Shown in pieces: positions 12,348 to 25,291 of a DNA stretch of 64,000 bases (positions within the stretch are counted from its first letter, which is position 1; the number at the start of each line of letters is the position of its first letter). The DNA is from Atrina japonica (taxonomy: Eukaryota; Mollusca; Bivalvia; Pterioida; Pinnidae). The position numbers and the translations under genes were made by a program. The stretch is taken from positions 679,001-743,000 of the forward strand of contig BROG01000135.1 in the NCBI GenBank assembly GCA_030159075.1, read 5' to 3'. The notes below the pieces were generated by a model. It did not search any database and was not told the DNA's origin. It was given only the letters and a program-made list of their open reading frames with translations.

Positions 12348-13399
12348 AAGTTGCCTAATTCTATGATATATGTACCATAGATACTATATTTCTTTACATT
12401 ACCGGGGTCACTATTTTGTGTTAATACTTTGACCACGCTCAAAGCGCCGTTTTCTCATTCAGTCTCAGCCGCATTTCCTTACTTGTATAAAACAAAAGTT
12501 AAATATCATATGTATTCAATAAAGAGAATATAAAATTATTTAAATGTTGGATTGATATCAGAAAACTTGTGAGTGTCACCAAAATCATTCTGTAGTTCGG
12601 GGTGCTGTAGATGCAAAGCTAGTTACGGATTTTTTTTTTTTCATGTCTTTGTGTATCCAATTCTAAATATCGACACACGCTGTGATTAAACACGTGCCGT
12701 GGTCAGACCGGAAATTGGAATACCAAATCAAAGACAAAAAAATCCTATGGAAATGTACAAATACAATATATCATTGTATCTTCTCAAATATCGCCTGGAA
12801 ATTCTTTGTTAGTTCATGTATTTTACCTCTATGTTATATTCATGTGGGGGGGAGATTCACCGATTTCTGAAATATTTTGCTGTGTAAAATACGTGAAACA
12901 TGTAAAAAGAAATTGATTTAAAAAAAAATCAATTTCACCTTTTATTTCTTGTTGCAAGTAATCTGAACATTACGATGGTTTAGCGGTATTAAGATGGTGA
13001 GTCATGCACGCTGTTGGTTTCCTTGTTCAACTATTTAATTCCAGATACATAGCATCAGACACTCACACTATCATTATTTTCTCCAGCCATTTCGAGAATC
13101 GACGAACACGCAACAATGGTAGAGGTCCTCAAAGGAGCACCGCAAATCTAAATTACGAAACTGATTAAAACTAATAGTATGGCTTTCACAGTGTTAAAGA
13201 ACTAACCATAATCTTTTTAATTTTGTATTCTTTATCAGCAGTATACCATACAAATACTCAACAATTCATTTTTGAATTTTTTTATCATGGAAAAGGTTTC
13301 TATAGATTAAAAAATTCATTGAAAAAATGTTACATTTATTCAAACATTGTATTCCCAGTCAGTTTTGTTGTTGTTGCTCTTGTTGTTTTGGTCCGATTG

Positions 13400-13556
13400 T
13401 TTGTACCCGGGGAGAGACTGGTCACCTTCTGCAAGTACACTGACAAACTCTCTCACAAAATCATCTTGGGTTCTAGCGGTGCTCGAACCTGCGCAGACAA
13501 ACGGTTAGAATTTCACGGTTTGGTATCAGATGATCTAACTAGTCGGCCATAGGGAC
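13400..13556 (-). mobile_element. tRNA-derived SINE, family C, partial
   Basis: On the minus strand the head reads GGAGTCCCTATGGCCGAC, with a box B-like GGTTCGAGCACC. It is followed by GATTTTGTGAGAGAGTTTG and a TTGCAGAAGGTGACCAGTC body matching the copy at 58460. The 3' half is missing. Confidence 0.75.
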
Positions 13557-13780
13557 TCCCTGTTATACATAGATCAACGACAAAATCTAACATTGAAACA
13601 TATTTAAGAATTTACATTTATTAATATCCACTAAAACTGAACGGGAAATTCTGATATAGTTAAAAATATTAAGAACATCTCGCTTTCAAACACGACACCT
13701 TCTTTCTCTGGAGAGCAATTCTCGCTGAATCCCGCAAATTACACCAGAAAGCCTATCAGTGTCTGGTACTTTTTCCTAAC

Positions 13781-13895
13781 ATCATGTTTTCACTTCTTGA
13801 TTTTCCAGGGGTTATGTCAATACCTGAAAATCACCATGTTTTCACTTTGGGTACAACCCCTTTTGTGTTAAATAACAAAGTGAAAACGTGATAAT
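13781..13895. repeat. CCCTGGTAAA palindrome, copy 2 (double)
   Basis: Two adjoining palindromic modules. The first runs from ATCATGTTTTCACTT through CCAGGGGTTAT. The second runs from CACCATGTTTTCACTTTGG through ACAACCCC to AAAGTGAAAACGTGATAAT. Confidence 0.7.
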
Positions 13896-14960
13896 GGAAC
13901 ATTAGGTCAAAATGGTTTGCTCTACCATAACAAACTGACTATCAAAACTGAAACATTATTGATTATGGCCTGAAACTCAATCCAGGCAATCATATATAGG
14001 TATTTTTTATTCTGTTTATGCATTATTCAACTTTGAAAATGCCTAGTAAAATCATTAACCACCCACTAACAAATACTGAATAAAAAATATCAAGATAATT
14101 GAGCGAGTATGTGTATTTTGTTATTAATAAATTAAGTCGCATTCTAAAAATCAATAACAGATCCTAATGTGTTCATAGTCTTCACAACATTTAAATTCTT
14201 CCACTATATCCCGGCGAGTCACAAAAACGTTTCATGATTTCATGAACAAAAACCTCCTCGTGGAATTTTAAAGTGTATTTTAAATGTGCAGTGTGTTATC
14301 GTCGCTATGTTCATATTTCTTTATTAAAAGACATTCTTAAATCTATTAGAAGATTCACAGGGACCTCTTCTGTCTATATATTATATCCGATTGATTTATT
14401 GGATTCTTTAATTCAATAATTTTAATGTCGGAAATTCTTGTTCTTACTCGTCGTTTCAAACGTCGCCAACGAACTCGAATAATAACAGTGCCCTTTTCCG
14501 GTCTCCAGAGGTCAACGAAGCGATCGTTTATTCAGTTGATTAATTCCATTGCCTTACGCCTGACGACTCATCAGCATAAACATGTACATTTGTATATAGT
14601 TTGAGCTTATATTTTTAGATATCCTTTTGTTTGATTTCCATTTTCATTTATTGCATTATCACGCTGTACTTGTGAAATGTAGCATTTCTTACACTAGTTG
14701 TGCATATGTGAGTGGGTGTTTGCGTGAGAGTGTTTATGTGTACGTTTTTTCATGTTATTTTAATCCTTTTGTCCTAATGAAGGGAAAATTTGACTTTTGT
14801 CCGTGTCGTAAGTCATTTTAGTGCTTTTTTATATATATTTACATGTGCAATACATGTAAATGAATAATTTTATAATTAAGTTGAAAAAGTACATAAAGTA
14901 GATAGAATAGATCAAGAGTAAACATGAAAATGAAAAATGGAGGAAGAACATTGAAATAAA

Positions 14961-15860
14961 TCAATTATTTTTCCTCTGTACAAAGGCATTGTTAATAAAC
15001 TTAGCCAAGTTACAATATTTTAGGACAGTATCATCAGCATACATGATTAAAAATAAAGACAGATCTTTCACAATTACTGTATAACATGTGATTTTCAAAA
15101 CCATTGATATAAAGAGAGAACCAAAAAAGGGAACAACCCTATAACCCTGCGTCAATCCGTTTGGCACACTGAAGAAATATGATTTTACACATTCGTGTCT
15201 AACACACGACTTAATATCATAATATAAAGTTTTTATAATGGTAAACATTTTCCATGTTACCAGGGATCTACCCAGTTTATAAAGTAACCTTTTTTTCTGT
15301 CTATACTGTCACACGTTTTTTCATAGTCAATAAAACAGCGGTATAACTTCTTCTTTTGTGAAATCATTTTGTCAACTAAAATAATGGACAGCAAAAATCG
15401 CATCAGTGGTACTGTCCTTTCTGATATATCTTATTTTTTTCAAAATAAAATATTCAACATGACTAATATTTTATTTGGAAAAAAAAAATATTCAACATGA
15501 CTGTACCAAGACCACGTTTAAAACCAAATTGTGCATCAGAAATTACATCATTTTTATATGACCAGTCAATTAATCGATTATTCAATACTAATGTAAAAAG
15601 TTAGGACAAACAGCTAACCAGTGTGTTATCTGATGAGTTCACATCACCTTTTTTGTGATGTACTATAATTCTCTGTGACCAACCTTCTGAAAAATAGTCT
15701 TGAAAAATTACAATTAAATAATTTACACAACAAAGGAACAACGTAATTGTTAAATTTAACAAAGTATTTATCCACCATGTTATCTACAACAGGTGACTTA
15801 TTAAGTTTTGCTTGTTTCAAAACATTACTTATTTCATCTTCCCTAATAGTTACATCCTAT
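14961..15860 (-). pseudogene. LINE (non-LTR retrotransposon) reverse transcriptase fragment, broken
   Basis: Read from 15860 down on the minus strand, pieces of a non-LTR reverse transcriptase appear in the normal order but in shifting frames. First come a spacer and a HKKGDV-like segment, then NDVISDAQFGFKRG (about 15500-15560). Next is an FIDYEKTCDSID segment with the family's conserved F-x-D-Y-x-K-x-F/C-D pattern (about 15320-15360). Then follow VPNGLTQG (about 15150) and the catalytic YADDT (about 15030). A 13-bp ATTCAACATGACT duplication near 15456 and 15492 and several frameshifts and stops disrupt it. The 3' part ends soon after YADDT, so the copy is truncated or internally deleted. 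Its clade cannot be decided by eye. Confidence 0.8.
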
Positions 15861-16278
15861 TCCTCAAACACATTCACTCGTAGCAGAATTGTCCATTTCA
15901 AAAACGTACTGAGCGGAATATAACGAATGAATAATTCGGCTCAGTCGCCAACTGTCGTTTCTTCGATAAATCAGTGCATGGTTTTTGATTCTCGTGGTTT
16001 TCACGTGCGATGCGCGCTAGTTTGGATAGTAAATGACTTAAAACAAAGAAAAACGGACTCCTTTGGTGGCGGCGTGTGGCAAGGGCTTGAAGTAGTCACG
16101 CCGCACGTAAAATCAACTCTGACTGACTGACTCCTTTGGTCAGTGAAGACTACCGTTGATTCTCGGACATAAGACGGTCATGAGGTCGTTCGTAAAGGTT
16201 ATGTCCTGAAAAGAGAATATCTGGGTCTTAGCAGCTGTTAGTTGACCAATCATCGTATTTACAAGAATTACAAATGAC

Positions 16279-16299
16279 TCTCTCTCTCTCTCTCTCTCT
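16279..16299. repeat. Short (CT)n microsatellite
   Basis: Ten CT units. Confidence 0.9.
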
Positions 16300-17274
16300 G
16301 ATGTACACATACCGGACACATTTAACATCAATTACAAACTATGGTGACACATCAATGCCAGTTAAGACATCGTTATGTATTTTATCGACACATAAATGTC
16401 GTTAACTTTATTTATTCATATTGCCGAAAATCGAAAACTGGGCCCGATATCATCAGATTTACTTGATACTCAGAATAAAACAGATATTATATACCGTAAC
16501 TGAGCATTATCTATACAATTGTGCATATGCATACAATTTTTAATATCAATAAAAAATTATCAAAGAAGACGAATCGGCATTTGAACAAAAACATATCCAA
16601 TATCCCTCTGTTGTCAAGGCAACTGCATTCGTCACTATTTGTCTTTTTTTTCAGTGGACTTTTCAGTGTTATTATTATCATCATATGGCTTGTGTGAAAC
16701 CGAGTTTACTCGTGGGTGTAGATGTAGAATAAAAAGCATCATATACCTAAAGTCACGCGTGTTCAGGGAACTACTAATGATAACAAAACTCCCTCTAAAC
16801 AGCGAACCGTTTTCACATCGCACCTGTAATTGAACACCTATAACCAGAACCCTGACCGCTCCCTGTCCCATATACTAAATGAAATCGACATTTTAATGCA
16901 ACTTGTATCTTGTGTATAAGTCATAATTAGTTTCTTCATACAAGAAATTTAAGGACTCAGTCTGATTTCCATGGAGCTGTAACTTAAGTATAACAAACAC
17001 TGTTCAATATAACGGATTGCATTAGAAATGGTATATGGTGACAGTAATTCGAGTAAAAAGTACGGAAAGCGAAATACAAAGTAACATGAGAATCATTGAC
17101 CGGATAACCAAACTCGCGTATAATTCGCGGATACAGATGTGTTAAATTTCAATTATCATCAACTAACAATAATGTATAACGTAATTTGAGAAATGTCCGC
17201 AGATTTTATTATGTTCTATAAAAAGCAACAAATGAGATCAACAGAGTCGTGATGGTAAAAGTGGTCTTTACAAT

Positions 17275-17291
17275 GAGAGAGAGAGAGAGAG
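17275..17291. repeat. Short (GA)n microsatellite
   Basis: Eight GA units. Confidence 0.85.
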
Positions 17292-17442
17292 TTACATTAA
17301 TAATATACCGCGTTTAATGTCAACGTTTTACGGTCGGTATAATAGGCTTGTTTGCGAATACTCTGTTTCACTAAGTGAAATGTTGAGTTGCCTTTTCGTT
17401 GGCGGTTGTTGAGACGTCTGTACCAATTGTGACGAGGATACA

Positions 17443-17600
17443 CTCCTCACGTGTTTCATTGGACTTGACTGTTGACTCACGGCGGGTGTGACCGGTGGAC
17501 AAGGGGATGCTTACTCCTCTATGGCACCTGATCCCACCTCTTGGTTTCCAGAGGTCCGTGTTTGTCCATTTTGACCGGATTTGTATTTATGTCCTGGACA
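17443..17600 (+). repeat. Dispersed repeat D, copy 1
   Basis: Contains TGTGACCGGTGGACAAGG, ACTCCTCTATGGCACCTGAT, CTTGGTTTCCAGAGGTCCGT and TGTCCTGGACA. The same string of blocks occurs in reverse complement at 21267-21425. From memory, similar sequence is widespread in bivalve genomes, but I cannot name an element. Confidence 0.8.
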
Positions 17601-17816
17601 TATTATTGATTTATACTTTGGTATCTGAAATTTTTTACATTGTATCAGGGTAGAGGTATAGTATGAGTAATATTTGATTACACAAGTGGACTGAATGTTA
17701 GAAATAAAATAGCCTGTAGTAACTACTTCCTTGGTTATCTAATTGCTGTTGTATCATCTTTAGAATTTTGACAAGCAGATACGCCGATACAGGTTCGACA
17801 ACAGTTTTGACAATGG

Positions 17817-17969
17817 CCAATCAGATGCACGGATAATTATAACATCAGCTGTGCCCGACCAATCATATCGTTATAACGTAATCACCACCAATCAGATACA
17901 TTGTTAGATTTACAAGAACTATTGCGACAACGACCAATCAGATGTATGATATTATAACATTTGGCCAAT
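17817..17969. promoter_or_regulatory. Cluster of five CCAAT motifs
   Basis: CCAAT at 17817, 17859, 17888, 17934 and 17965, four of them extended to CCAATCAG or CCAATCAGA and all in the same orientation, with 29-46-bp spacing. CCAAT boxes bind NF-Y. The cluster could be a regulatory element or simply a decayed tandem repeat. No transcript start is visible beside it. Confidence 0.35.
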
Positions 17970-17983
17970 CAGTTACAATTTTA

Positions 17984-18588
17984 TAGAGGGCGAAGCCCTC
18001 ATATATGTAGAGAAGCTCACATTTTTTATTCCTACTACATCCGGGGACCCGTACTACTAATGGTTAAAATTTTGCTCACATCGGGAATTTGCGCCTGACA
18101 TAAACAAAATGTCGGAAATGCAAAGTCATTACTTAAAAGCGCATTGCAAACGAAGTAATAAACTACCACACTAAGAAACGTTTTGTAGACCGAGACTAGG
18201 CCATAACGACTAGGGTTGTACATCGAACCCGATCACGAAGCGCCTCCATTATTCTGGTAATGTGAACTGCACGAAATGGTGGATACGCTGGGATAGAGAA
18301 AAAATATATAGCATAAAAACATATTTGTGCATTTAATTCATGACTAATAAATACCACATAGATTCTATTTAAGTTTTAGCACCAAGGAAGCAGTCAGCCA
18401 CTCAATATTTTGTTTAAAACAATGAGTGAATGACCGGGGCATTTACGTGATAAAAACACTGAATATTAAACCCTTTGGTGATTCTGTCGTGTTGCCCCCG
18501 GCTCCGCAAAGAGACATGTAAAACTGTTGATGAATGCCTTTGCCCTCTCCATAGGTTTACCTATGTATTATTTATAGTGTTAATCATG
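17984..18588 (+). mobile_element. Dispersed element E, copy 1 (internally deleted)
   Basis: Matches the reverse complement of 25785-26756 over blocks such as TTTTTTATTCCTACTACATC, the ACATTTTGTTTA complement, GATCACGAAGCGC, and GGTTTACCTATGTATTATT. It lacks a roughly 350-bp internal part present in the other copy. It starts beside GAGGGCGAAGCCCTC, itself a short hairpin. No coding domain was recognised. Confidence 0.75.
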
Positions 18589-19617
18589 ATTAACTGCGAT
18601 TGGCTAAATATGATGTCAGTTTGGATTTAAGTTTGAGAATGTCTCATTATCTTCTTCGATCAATTATTTCGCTTTTCTCGGAAAATGTCAATATATATTA
18701 GACCGACATTGAAGGTTAAAAAATTCTGACACGTTCCTCGGGTCTTTCCATGACAATAAATTTAATGAGTTAAATTTAAATGTTGTTAATCATATTAAAA
18801 TTTACTTATTGCCGTGTGCCAACATTATTTAAATACAAACTGAGCATACATGCTCAACCTTAAGTGATATTCTCAAGCTTTATTCATATAATTAATTCTA
18901 GCGCAAATTGTCTGGGAAAAGGGCAAATGTTTCAATAATTTTTCATTGAAATTTTATAATCGTTCTACCTTTAGTTTTGCTTCGGTGCTGGGTAAACTAG
19001 CGCGTTTTACGGTGAGTTTTATTAGGGTTCCAGGCTGTCGCCGATCTCTCAGCAGTTTTACCAGTGTACCAGTCTATTTATCAAAATCTGTGAATCAACT
19101 TTGAGAAACCATGTTTGTCTACATTTCTTTAAATGGGGTTTTCAGGTTATGTGACAAATTTGGATTGGATAAATAAAAAAAGAAAATAATAGTCTTGGAT
19201 ATCGATTTCTTGACTCACAACGTGTTTAATATTGCAATGTGGGATTGGCAGACGACAATGAGTAAATTGTAATACGATTTATATCGTGAAAAATACAGCT
19301 TTACATGCAAGCAGTACTTACGCAATGGGTTCGTGTGCAAAAAAGTCTTTCACGTTAAAAGTCGCTACATGCATGCTAAAAGTATATTTTATCGCGTTAA
19401 AAGTGACTATTTGCATGCAAGAAGTGAATTTTTACATGATAGTGGCCATCGCATAAGTTCATCCCGTTTGTGACCTTTTCATATTAAAACATCGCGCTTT
19501 GAAAATTATAAACATAAAACCAAAGTTACAATGGTCAAGGCGACGGTTTCTGTCAATTAGACTTCATCAGTTGACTACTAGATGAGCCATGAAGTCTCTA
19601 ACATCTAGTCAACACAG

Positions 19618-19800
19618 TGTCGAGTCCCGCTGAAACCTAAGCTGATTTTTTTTTCTGAGAAAATTTGCCAGTTTACATGCGGAAGGCTGGTGGTCTCTTC
19701 CCGGGTACATTTTAACCGGGTTCTCCCCTCCATCATTAAAAACTGTCCACTACCATATAATTGAAGCTATGTTGAATGTGACGTAAATAACTATTTAAAA
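19618..19800 (+). mobile_element. tRNA-derived SINE, family C, 5'-truncated
   Basis: Begins at the end of a tRNA-like head (GTCGAGTCCCGCTG), continues through AAATTTGCCAGTTTACATGC, TCTCTTCCCGGGTACATT and ACCGGGTTCTCCCCTCC, and ends in the ACCATATAA tail. Confidence 0.75.
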
Positions 19801-20089
19801 TTCAAAATCAACTACCAAGTTCAAGTGACGTCATGTGCTAACTTTTAAATATTTATATCAAAAGTTAGCATATGACATTAGTATATCACCCTGTATCGTC
19901 GTAAAACCGAAACGGAAAAGGAAAGGGCATAGCGATTTCGGACCGTGGTTTTTCGATGAAAATCGTCCCAACACTCGTGTAATTTTTGTAAGAAATTACT
20001 ACATGTGTAACTACTTTAGTCACAATACTGTCGTTTATTCATTTCCAATTTTGGTAAATTGAAAATGAGTACACGGATACAGTGGACCA

Positions 20090-20312
20090 TGGACTGACGC
20101 CAATGCAGCCATGGTTCTTGCTCGAGCCACGGCTGTCGTGACATGGAACCTCGGTTTGAAGTCTCATCCACAAAATTGTGGTTTTCACTTTCTTATGATG
20201 AGCGAAAGAACAACCACTACCACATTTAATATATCTGGTATGACACGGTATCGGGAATCAAACCCGGGACATTTCGCTTGCGAGTCGAACGCTCTACTAC
20301 AAGCGATGTATA
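20090..20312 (-). mobile_element. tRNA-derived SINE, family B, tail-truncated copy
   Basis: On the minus strand it carries a CGCTTGTAGTAGAGCG head, CGACTCGCAAGCG, a CCCGGGTTTGATTCCCGATA box B region and CATACCAGATATATTAAATG, ending near the TGACATGGAACC complement. It lies head-first against the next family B copy with the same orientation. Confidence 0.75.
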
Positions 20313-20329
20313 ATTCAGGTTTACGTTTT

Positions 20330-20665
20330 TTTATTTGATTGTTGGTTTATATCCCGTCAAGAATATTCCACTTATATTAAGATGTCACCAGCTTTAGGTG
20401 ACGTGCCACAAATTTTGACCTGTGCTAATGGACTGACATCAATGCAGTGAGGTTCATTTTACGTGCCACTCCTTCCGCGATATGTGACCTCGGTTTTCAG
20501 TCTCTTCCGAAAAATTCGTGACTTTCACTTTGTTGACCGAGAACTTGGCGAAGGAACAGTCATTACCTATCTTTTTAAAAGTCTTTGGTAAGATCCGGTC
20601 CGGAAATCGAACCCGGGAACTTGCGAGTGGAAAGATTTACCACTAGACCGCTACAAGCGGTCAAG
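20330..20665 (-). mobile_element. tRNA-derived SINE, family B, near full length
   Basis: On the minus strand a tRNA-like head with box A-like TAGCGGTCTAGTGG and box B GGTTCGATTTCC leads into the TTCGGAAGAGACTGAAAACC body and GTGGCACGTAAAATGAACC. It ends in a GTGGAATATTCTTGACGGG tail with CAATCAAATAA. It sits in tandem with the partial copy at 20090. Confidence 0.85.
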
Positions 20666-21109
20666 GTTTTCGTTGAAAAATCGAATCCGTGATATCGAAA
20701 AACGTGAAACTTATATAAGATATGACAAGAAAAATCATACTGCCTAACTGAGTGATACTCTCGCAGCTTTCCAGTGCTACATTTTGTTAAAAGAATTCCA
20801 TGTTGCTTATAATCGTATATAATTATGCTGAGAGAAAACTCAATATTATCTGGGCTGCATTGTAACCAACGCGTAATTAATTATCCTGGAGTGCATATTG
20901 AAGTCTTCTTAATTCTTTCTCGTGTGATAGAGATCTGATTAACTCTGTGAATAAAGGAACATTTGAAAGAGATTCTCACGTTTTATGATTCTGCTGTTTC
21001 CGATCCGTTTTCATATTTAGCATAACCAACAAATTACAGAGGACGAGTATTCTAGAACAAAAGCAATGTTTTCTATGTACAGTGTCTATGGAAATGGATT
21101 TGGAAAATG

Positions 21110-21112
<3 letters not shown>

Positions 21113-21196
<84 letters not shown>
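21113..21196. repeat. (CT)42 microsatellite
   Basis: Uninterrupted CT run ending in TGTGTG. Confidence 0.98.
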
Positions 21197-21202
<6 letters not shown>

Positions 21203-21266
21203 ACAATTATTTCTTTTGAATTATTTTGATATAAACATCGAAGATGCCAAGTATAAATCTTTAGGA

Positions 21267-21425
21267 TGTCCAGGACACAGATACGAATCCGGCAAAAAAA
21301 TGGACACAAATACGGACCTCTGGAAACCAAGAGTTGGGATCAGGTGCCATGGAGGAGTACGCATCCCTTGTCGACCGGTCACACCCCGTTAGTCCACAGT
21401 CAAGTCCAAATGAAATACGTGAGGA
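21267..21425 (-). repeat. Dispersed repeat D, copy 2 (inverted)
   Basis: Reverse complement of 17443-17600 with blocks TGTCCAGGACACAGATACG, ACGGACCTCTGGAAACCAAG, GATCAGGTGCCATGGAGGAG and GACCGGTCACACC. The two copies are about 3.7 kb apart in opposite orientation. Confidence 0.8.
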
Positions 21426-21644
21426 ATTTAGACGCACGAGGCCAGTCTATAAAGGTCACTCAAGGGAACAGGCAAAAGTAGCCGTTATACACATGTGATC
21501 TTTTTAAAAAGGTTTATTCATTATGAAAAAAAAAACGTAAACTACGGTTAAGTTTAAATGACCTTTATAGCCAGGTGCCCTTTATACAAAGGTCGTCTCT
21601 AATGCAAGTTTGTATACGATGATTTGTGATTTGCATATAGACTA

Positions 21645-21832
21645 CATAGGCGTCGGAAGCAAATTGAAAGTGGGGGGCTAAACCAACTTAAAACACACAC
21701 ACACACGACAGAAACGTCTGGGGGCTTAGCCCCAATTTTCAACACCTATGTCTATCTTTACAAAAAAAGTGGGGGGGGGGGGGGGGCCTAAAGTCCCCCC
21801 TAGCCCCCCCCCCCCCGGCTCCGACGCCTATG
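21645..21832 (+). mobile_element. G-tract inverted-repeat element, copy 3
   Basis: The same termini as copy 2 (CATAGGCGTCGGAAGC and GGCTCCGACGCCTATG), but a single internal AACCAACTTAAAACACACAC block and a G run of about 14 opposed by C runs. GACTA directly precedes 21645 and directly follows 21832, again a 5-bp target duplication. Confidence 0.88.
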
Positions 21833-23644
21833 GACTACATTCTTAAACTACGAGTACAAGAATACAGAATCATACAGAAAATTATCTATTTATAGGATTC
21901 AACGTGATCACATTGCAGTCTTATAGAATCTCTTCTACAATTCATTAAGATGGACATTTGCATCTGTCCGTCCTTCAGTCTATTGTTCTATTAGTCATAT
22001 CTGACCTTAGTTCTGACCATGTAGTCACTAATACATTTACTATTTGAACTGCGGGGACATCGTATGTGTCTTTCAGCCACTGTACATCTGTAAGACTTAA
22101 TTATATCTTCTAAATGTTGAAGCAATTCTTATTTATGGGTTTTGAGCATATCAATTTATGTTATTAACACTGCATAAAACGTTCTCTTTCTCTTGAACCA
22201 TTTAATATTCACTGGAATGTGAGAGACGTAAGAATGTAGACTTTTCACCGGATATCTTCAGCAGCGGGGGCTTTATATATATTATATATTGTTTTTTTTA
22301 TTTTATTTATTTATTTATTTATTTATTTGTTCATGCCTCCGTCTATTTATCTATCGCACTTAATATAAAACATCATTTATTTGGCGAAACAGATGCCTAA
22401 TTAACGCATAGGTCTAAAACTGTACTCAATTGTAATCCGTAGCTCCACGGAGATCGCATATTAAATTTTGTTCTTGCAGTAATACTTTCATAAAACGCGA
22501 GACAAAAAAGATTGGTTTCTAAGGTTATCATAGTTCTGGTGTTCTTAATTATTCCAGGAAATACTTTTTTCTCAGCAACAAAAAAAATATGCGAATACTA
22601 TTCCTAGATACAGCACGCGGTGCACGCGCGTTATAGATCAGAGAGGTTATCGAAATGGCGTGGTTTTCAATGGTGCTAATTGCTTAGAGAGTGGATTCTA
22701 CTTGATGAAATAGAGAGAGAAAGTCGAAGACACTTAAGTTTCTTAAATGAAAAGAGACTGCTGGTATTCAAGCAACGTCTGTCGTCTGCTCGTATTCGCA
22801 ATAGAATTCCAGAAATAGTTACTTCCGGTTTAGGTATAAAATGCTTAAGAAGACTTTAACAATTGACCTTGTTTCACATTACCCAATGTGTAGCAAAATA
22901 TTGGTCTGTACAATAATGTTATAATGAATTTTAAAATTTGAATTTTGAAAATTCTAATATAACAAATATTTTAAATACCATGTTCAATATAGAGATTTTA
23001 TCAAATCCCTATTTTATTGTATTAAACTTGTTTATATTTTTAAAATTTGATATTTAATAAATACTATTTAAAACAGTACAGATGATTTTTTTTGTCCTTG
23101 AATACGCACACGCTTGGGCACGACATGATAAATTCTTATTATACATTAAATGATATTATTTTTTACCCAAAGGAAATAAGAAAAATATATACAGAAATGA
23201 TCAGTTTCGGAAGCCTCTAAAACATAAGATACGGGAACTTATTCACAAAAATATTTGTCACTGGATACATACATGTGCCTTGATTAGGATTATAATTTTC
23301 TGTTCAACAAAAAAATTGGTGTAATTTATTTCATTTTACCACAAAACAAGGTATTTTATATTCACTTGTCCTTATAAATCTAATTAATGAATCTCATTAG
23401 ATAATAAAAGGACAGAAATGATTTAAGTCTTCGAAAAACGAGACATCTGTTAAAGACACCCTAATGAGTTAAAAAATTGATTTAATCATGTTCATGTTTT
23501 GTCTATTCTCTTTCGCTTTTACAGCGAATATCGCGTAACTAGGCCTACATCACAACTTGGAAGCCCCAAAAATGTCATGCGCACGGCCATTAAAATACAA
23601 ATTCCAAATATACATTGAGGGCAAGAAATTAATGTGAATTAAAT

Positions 23645-23663
23645 CTCTCTCTCTCTCTCTCTC
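23645..23663. repeat. Short (CT)n microsatellite
   Basis: Nine to ten CT units, followed by an AAGAAG-rich stretch. Confidence 0.9.
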
Positions 23664-25291
23664 AGAAGAAAAAGAAGAAGAAAAATTCGTTAGAAGATAT
23701 TGATATTTTTAAAAAATGAAGTCATAGATTCAATTCTTGCAGTGTTCGTCGCTGCAGTTCTGTTGTTTCATGGAAATACACCCAGCTCTAGGCATGTGTC
23801 GGTCTACCCGCCAATGACATGTTTCCATTGGAGCAGACGAACCGGTACTCGCCGGTCTGTGTCTGCCAAGTATTCGAGTATAAAATCACGATTTAGAATT
23901 TCACCCATGAAGAACTACAACAATCTTATAAGCAAACGTTTGGCAAACTAAGATGAAAACTTGATGTGTTGATACTCTCATTCTGAAGCTTGAACACGAG
24001 CATCAGTTATCTACGAAGGAATCAAATTGATGCTTTTTAAATAAGAATGAAATATCACACGAAGATCAGTTACAAACGTTCTTGAAATGCATTGATGTTT
24101 GTACTCTAGCCAGAACCAAAAGTGACATTAATTAAAAAGATAATCAATTATGTCACAATCTTGACTATTCGGACTTCAAAACTCTTCTACACAAAAGCAA
24201 GATCTGAACAACATGGTTTGAATGGAAACATCAAGCCGTGACAACTCACTCGCTTGTAATTCCATTTCCGGTACGAGCTATTGGCATTCTACGTATCGAT
24301 AGAATTAATTAGCATTTGGCTTTTATGGGTCATGATAGCATTATTTGTGGTGGGCTTTGTGTCGTAAGATCGATATTATACATTTACTTTGCAATGTACT
24401 GGGAAATTTTAATATTAACATTCGCATCAATAAAAATCACTTTATTTACTATTATCCATTTCCAGCTTATCAACATAATATGCAAATGACTTCAATTCCA
24501 TTTCCTAAACAAACAGGGGTTCTAGGTATAACAAAATCAATTAACCGGAATATCGAGAAGATTTAATCAATTGTCAGCTGACAAATCAAGTCCTTCTGGG
24601 CCTGTTCGTCCCGTTTAGAAAATTTTAATAATATAAATTACAATGTTCGACTTTATGTTTTTTAATTTTGATATTTCATCCTTTGTTGTGAGAAACCACT
24701 CCTTAAAATTGTGGACTGTACTTAACTAATCAACATATCATGTGTCACAGTGATAAAGCCTCATATTGGCAAGAGAATCGTTAAAAGTAAATGGATGTTG
24801 GTGTACCCGGAGAAAACCTACCCGTCTCATCAAGCAACCATCGATACGATAATTTCATTAACGCCTGAATGCATACACACTCGAAACGCGTCAGACCGGA
24901 AGTTGCTACGTGTTGCATTGTGGGGTTGATATACAGTATTACAGCTGGTGGGGTGGGGAAAATAAGAGAAACACAATAAATGAAAAGCATTTGCAATGAT
25001 ACGATATAAAAAGTGAATCCAATTTTAAGTACTGTCTACATTTGTTTGATGTAAACAACTTGAAGGCGGAGCGAAGACGAAAGACTGTCCATGTTTTGGT
25101 TTTCACCGGATATGCCTATTGTGCACATTCAAATTAATACGACGCTGTGATTGGCTCCCTGTCTCAGGGAACAACTGGCGCGATTTTTATCGTATAAAGA
25201 ATTCAAGTCCACGAAGGATGGAGAGAATCGGAAACGGAGTGTACTTTGAATTATTCGAGTAATGTCCGATCTAACTACATCGATCCTTATA

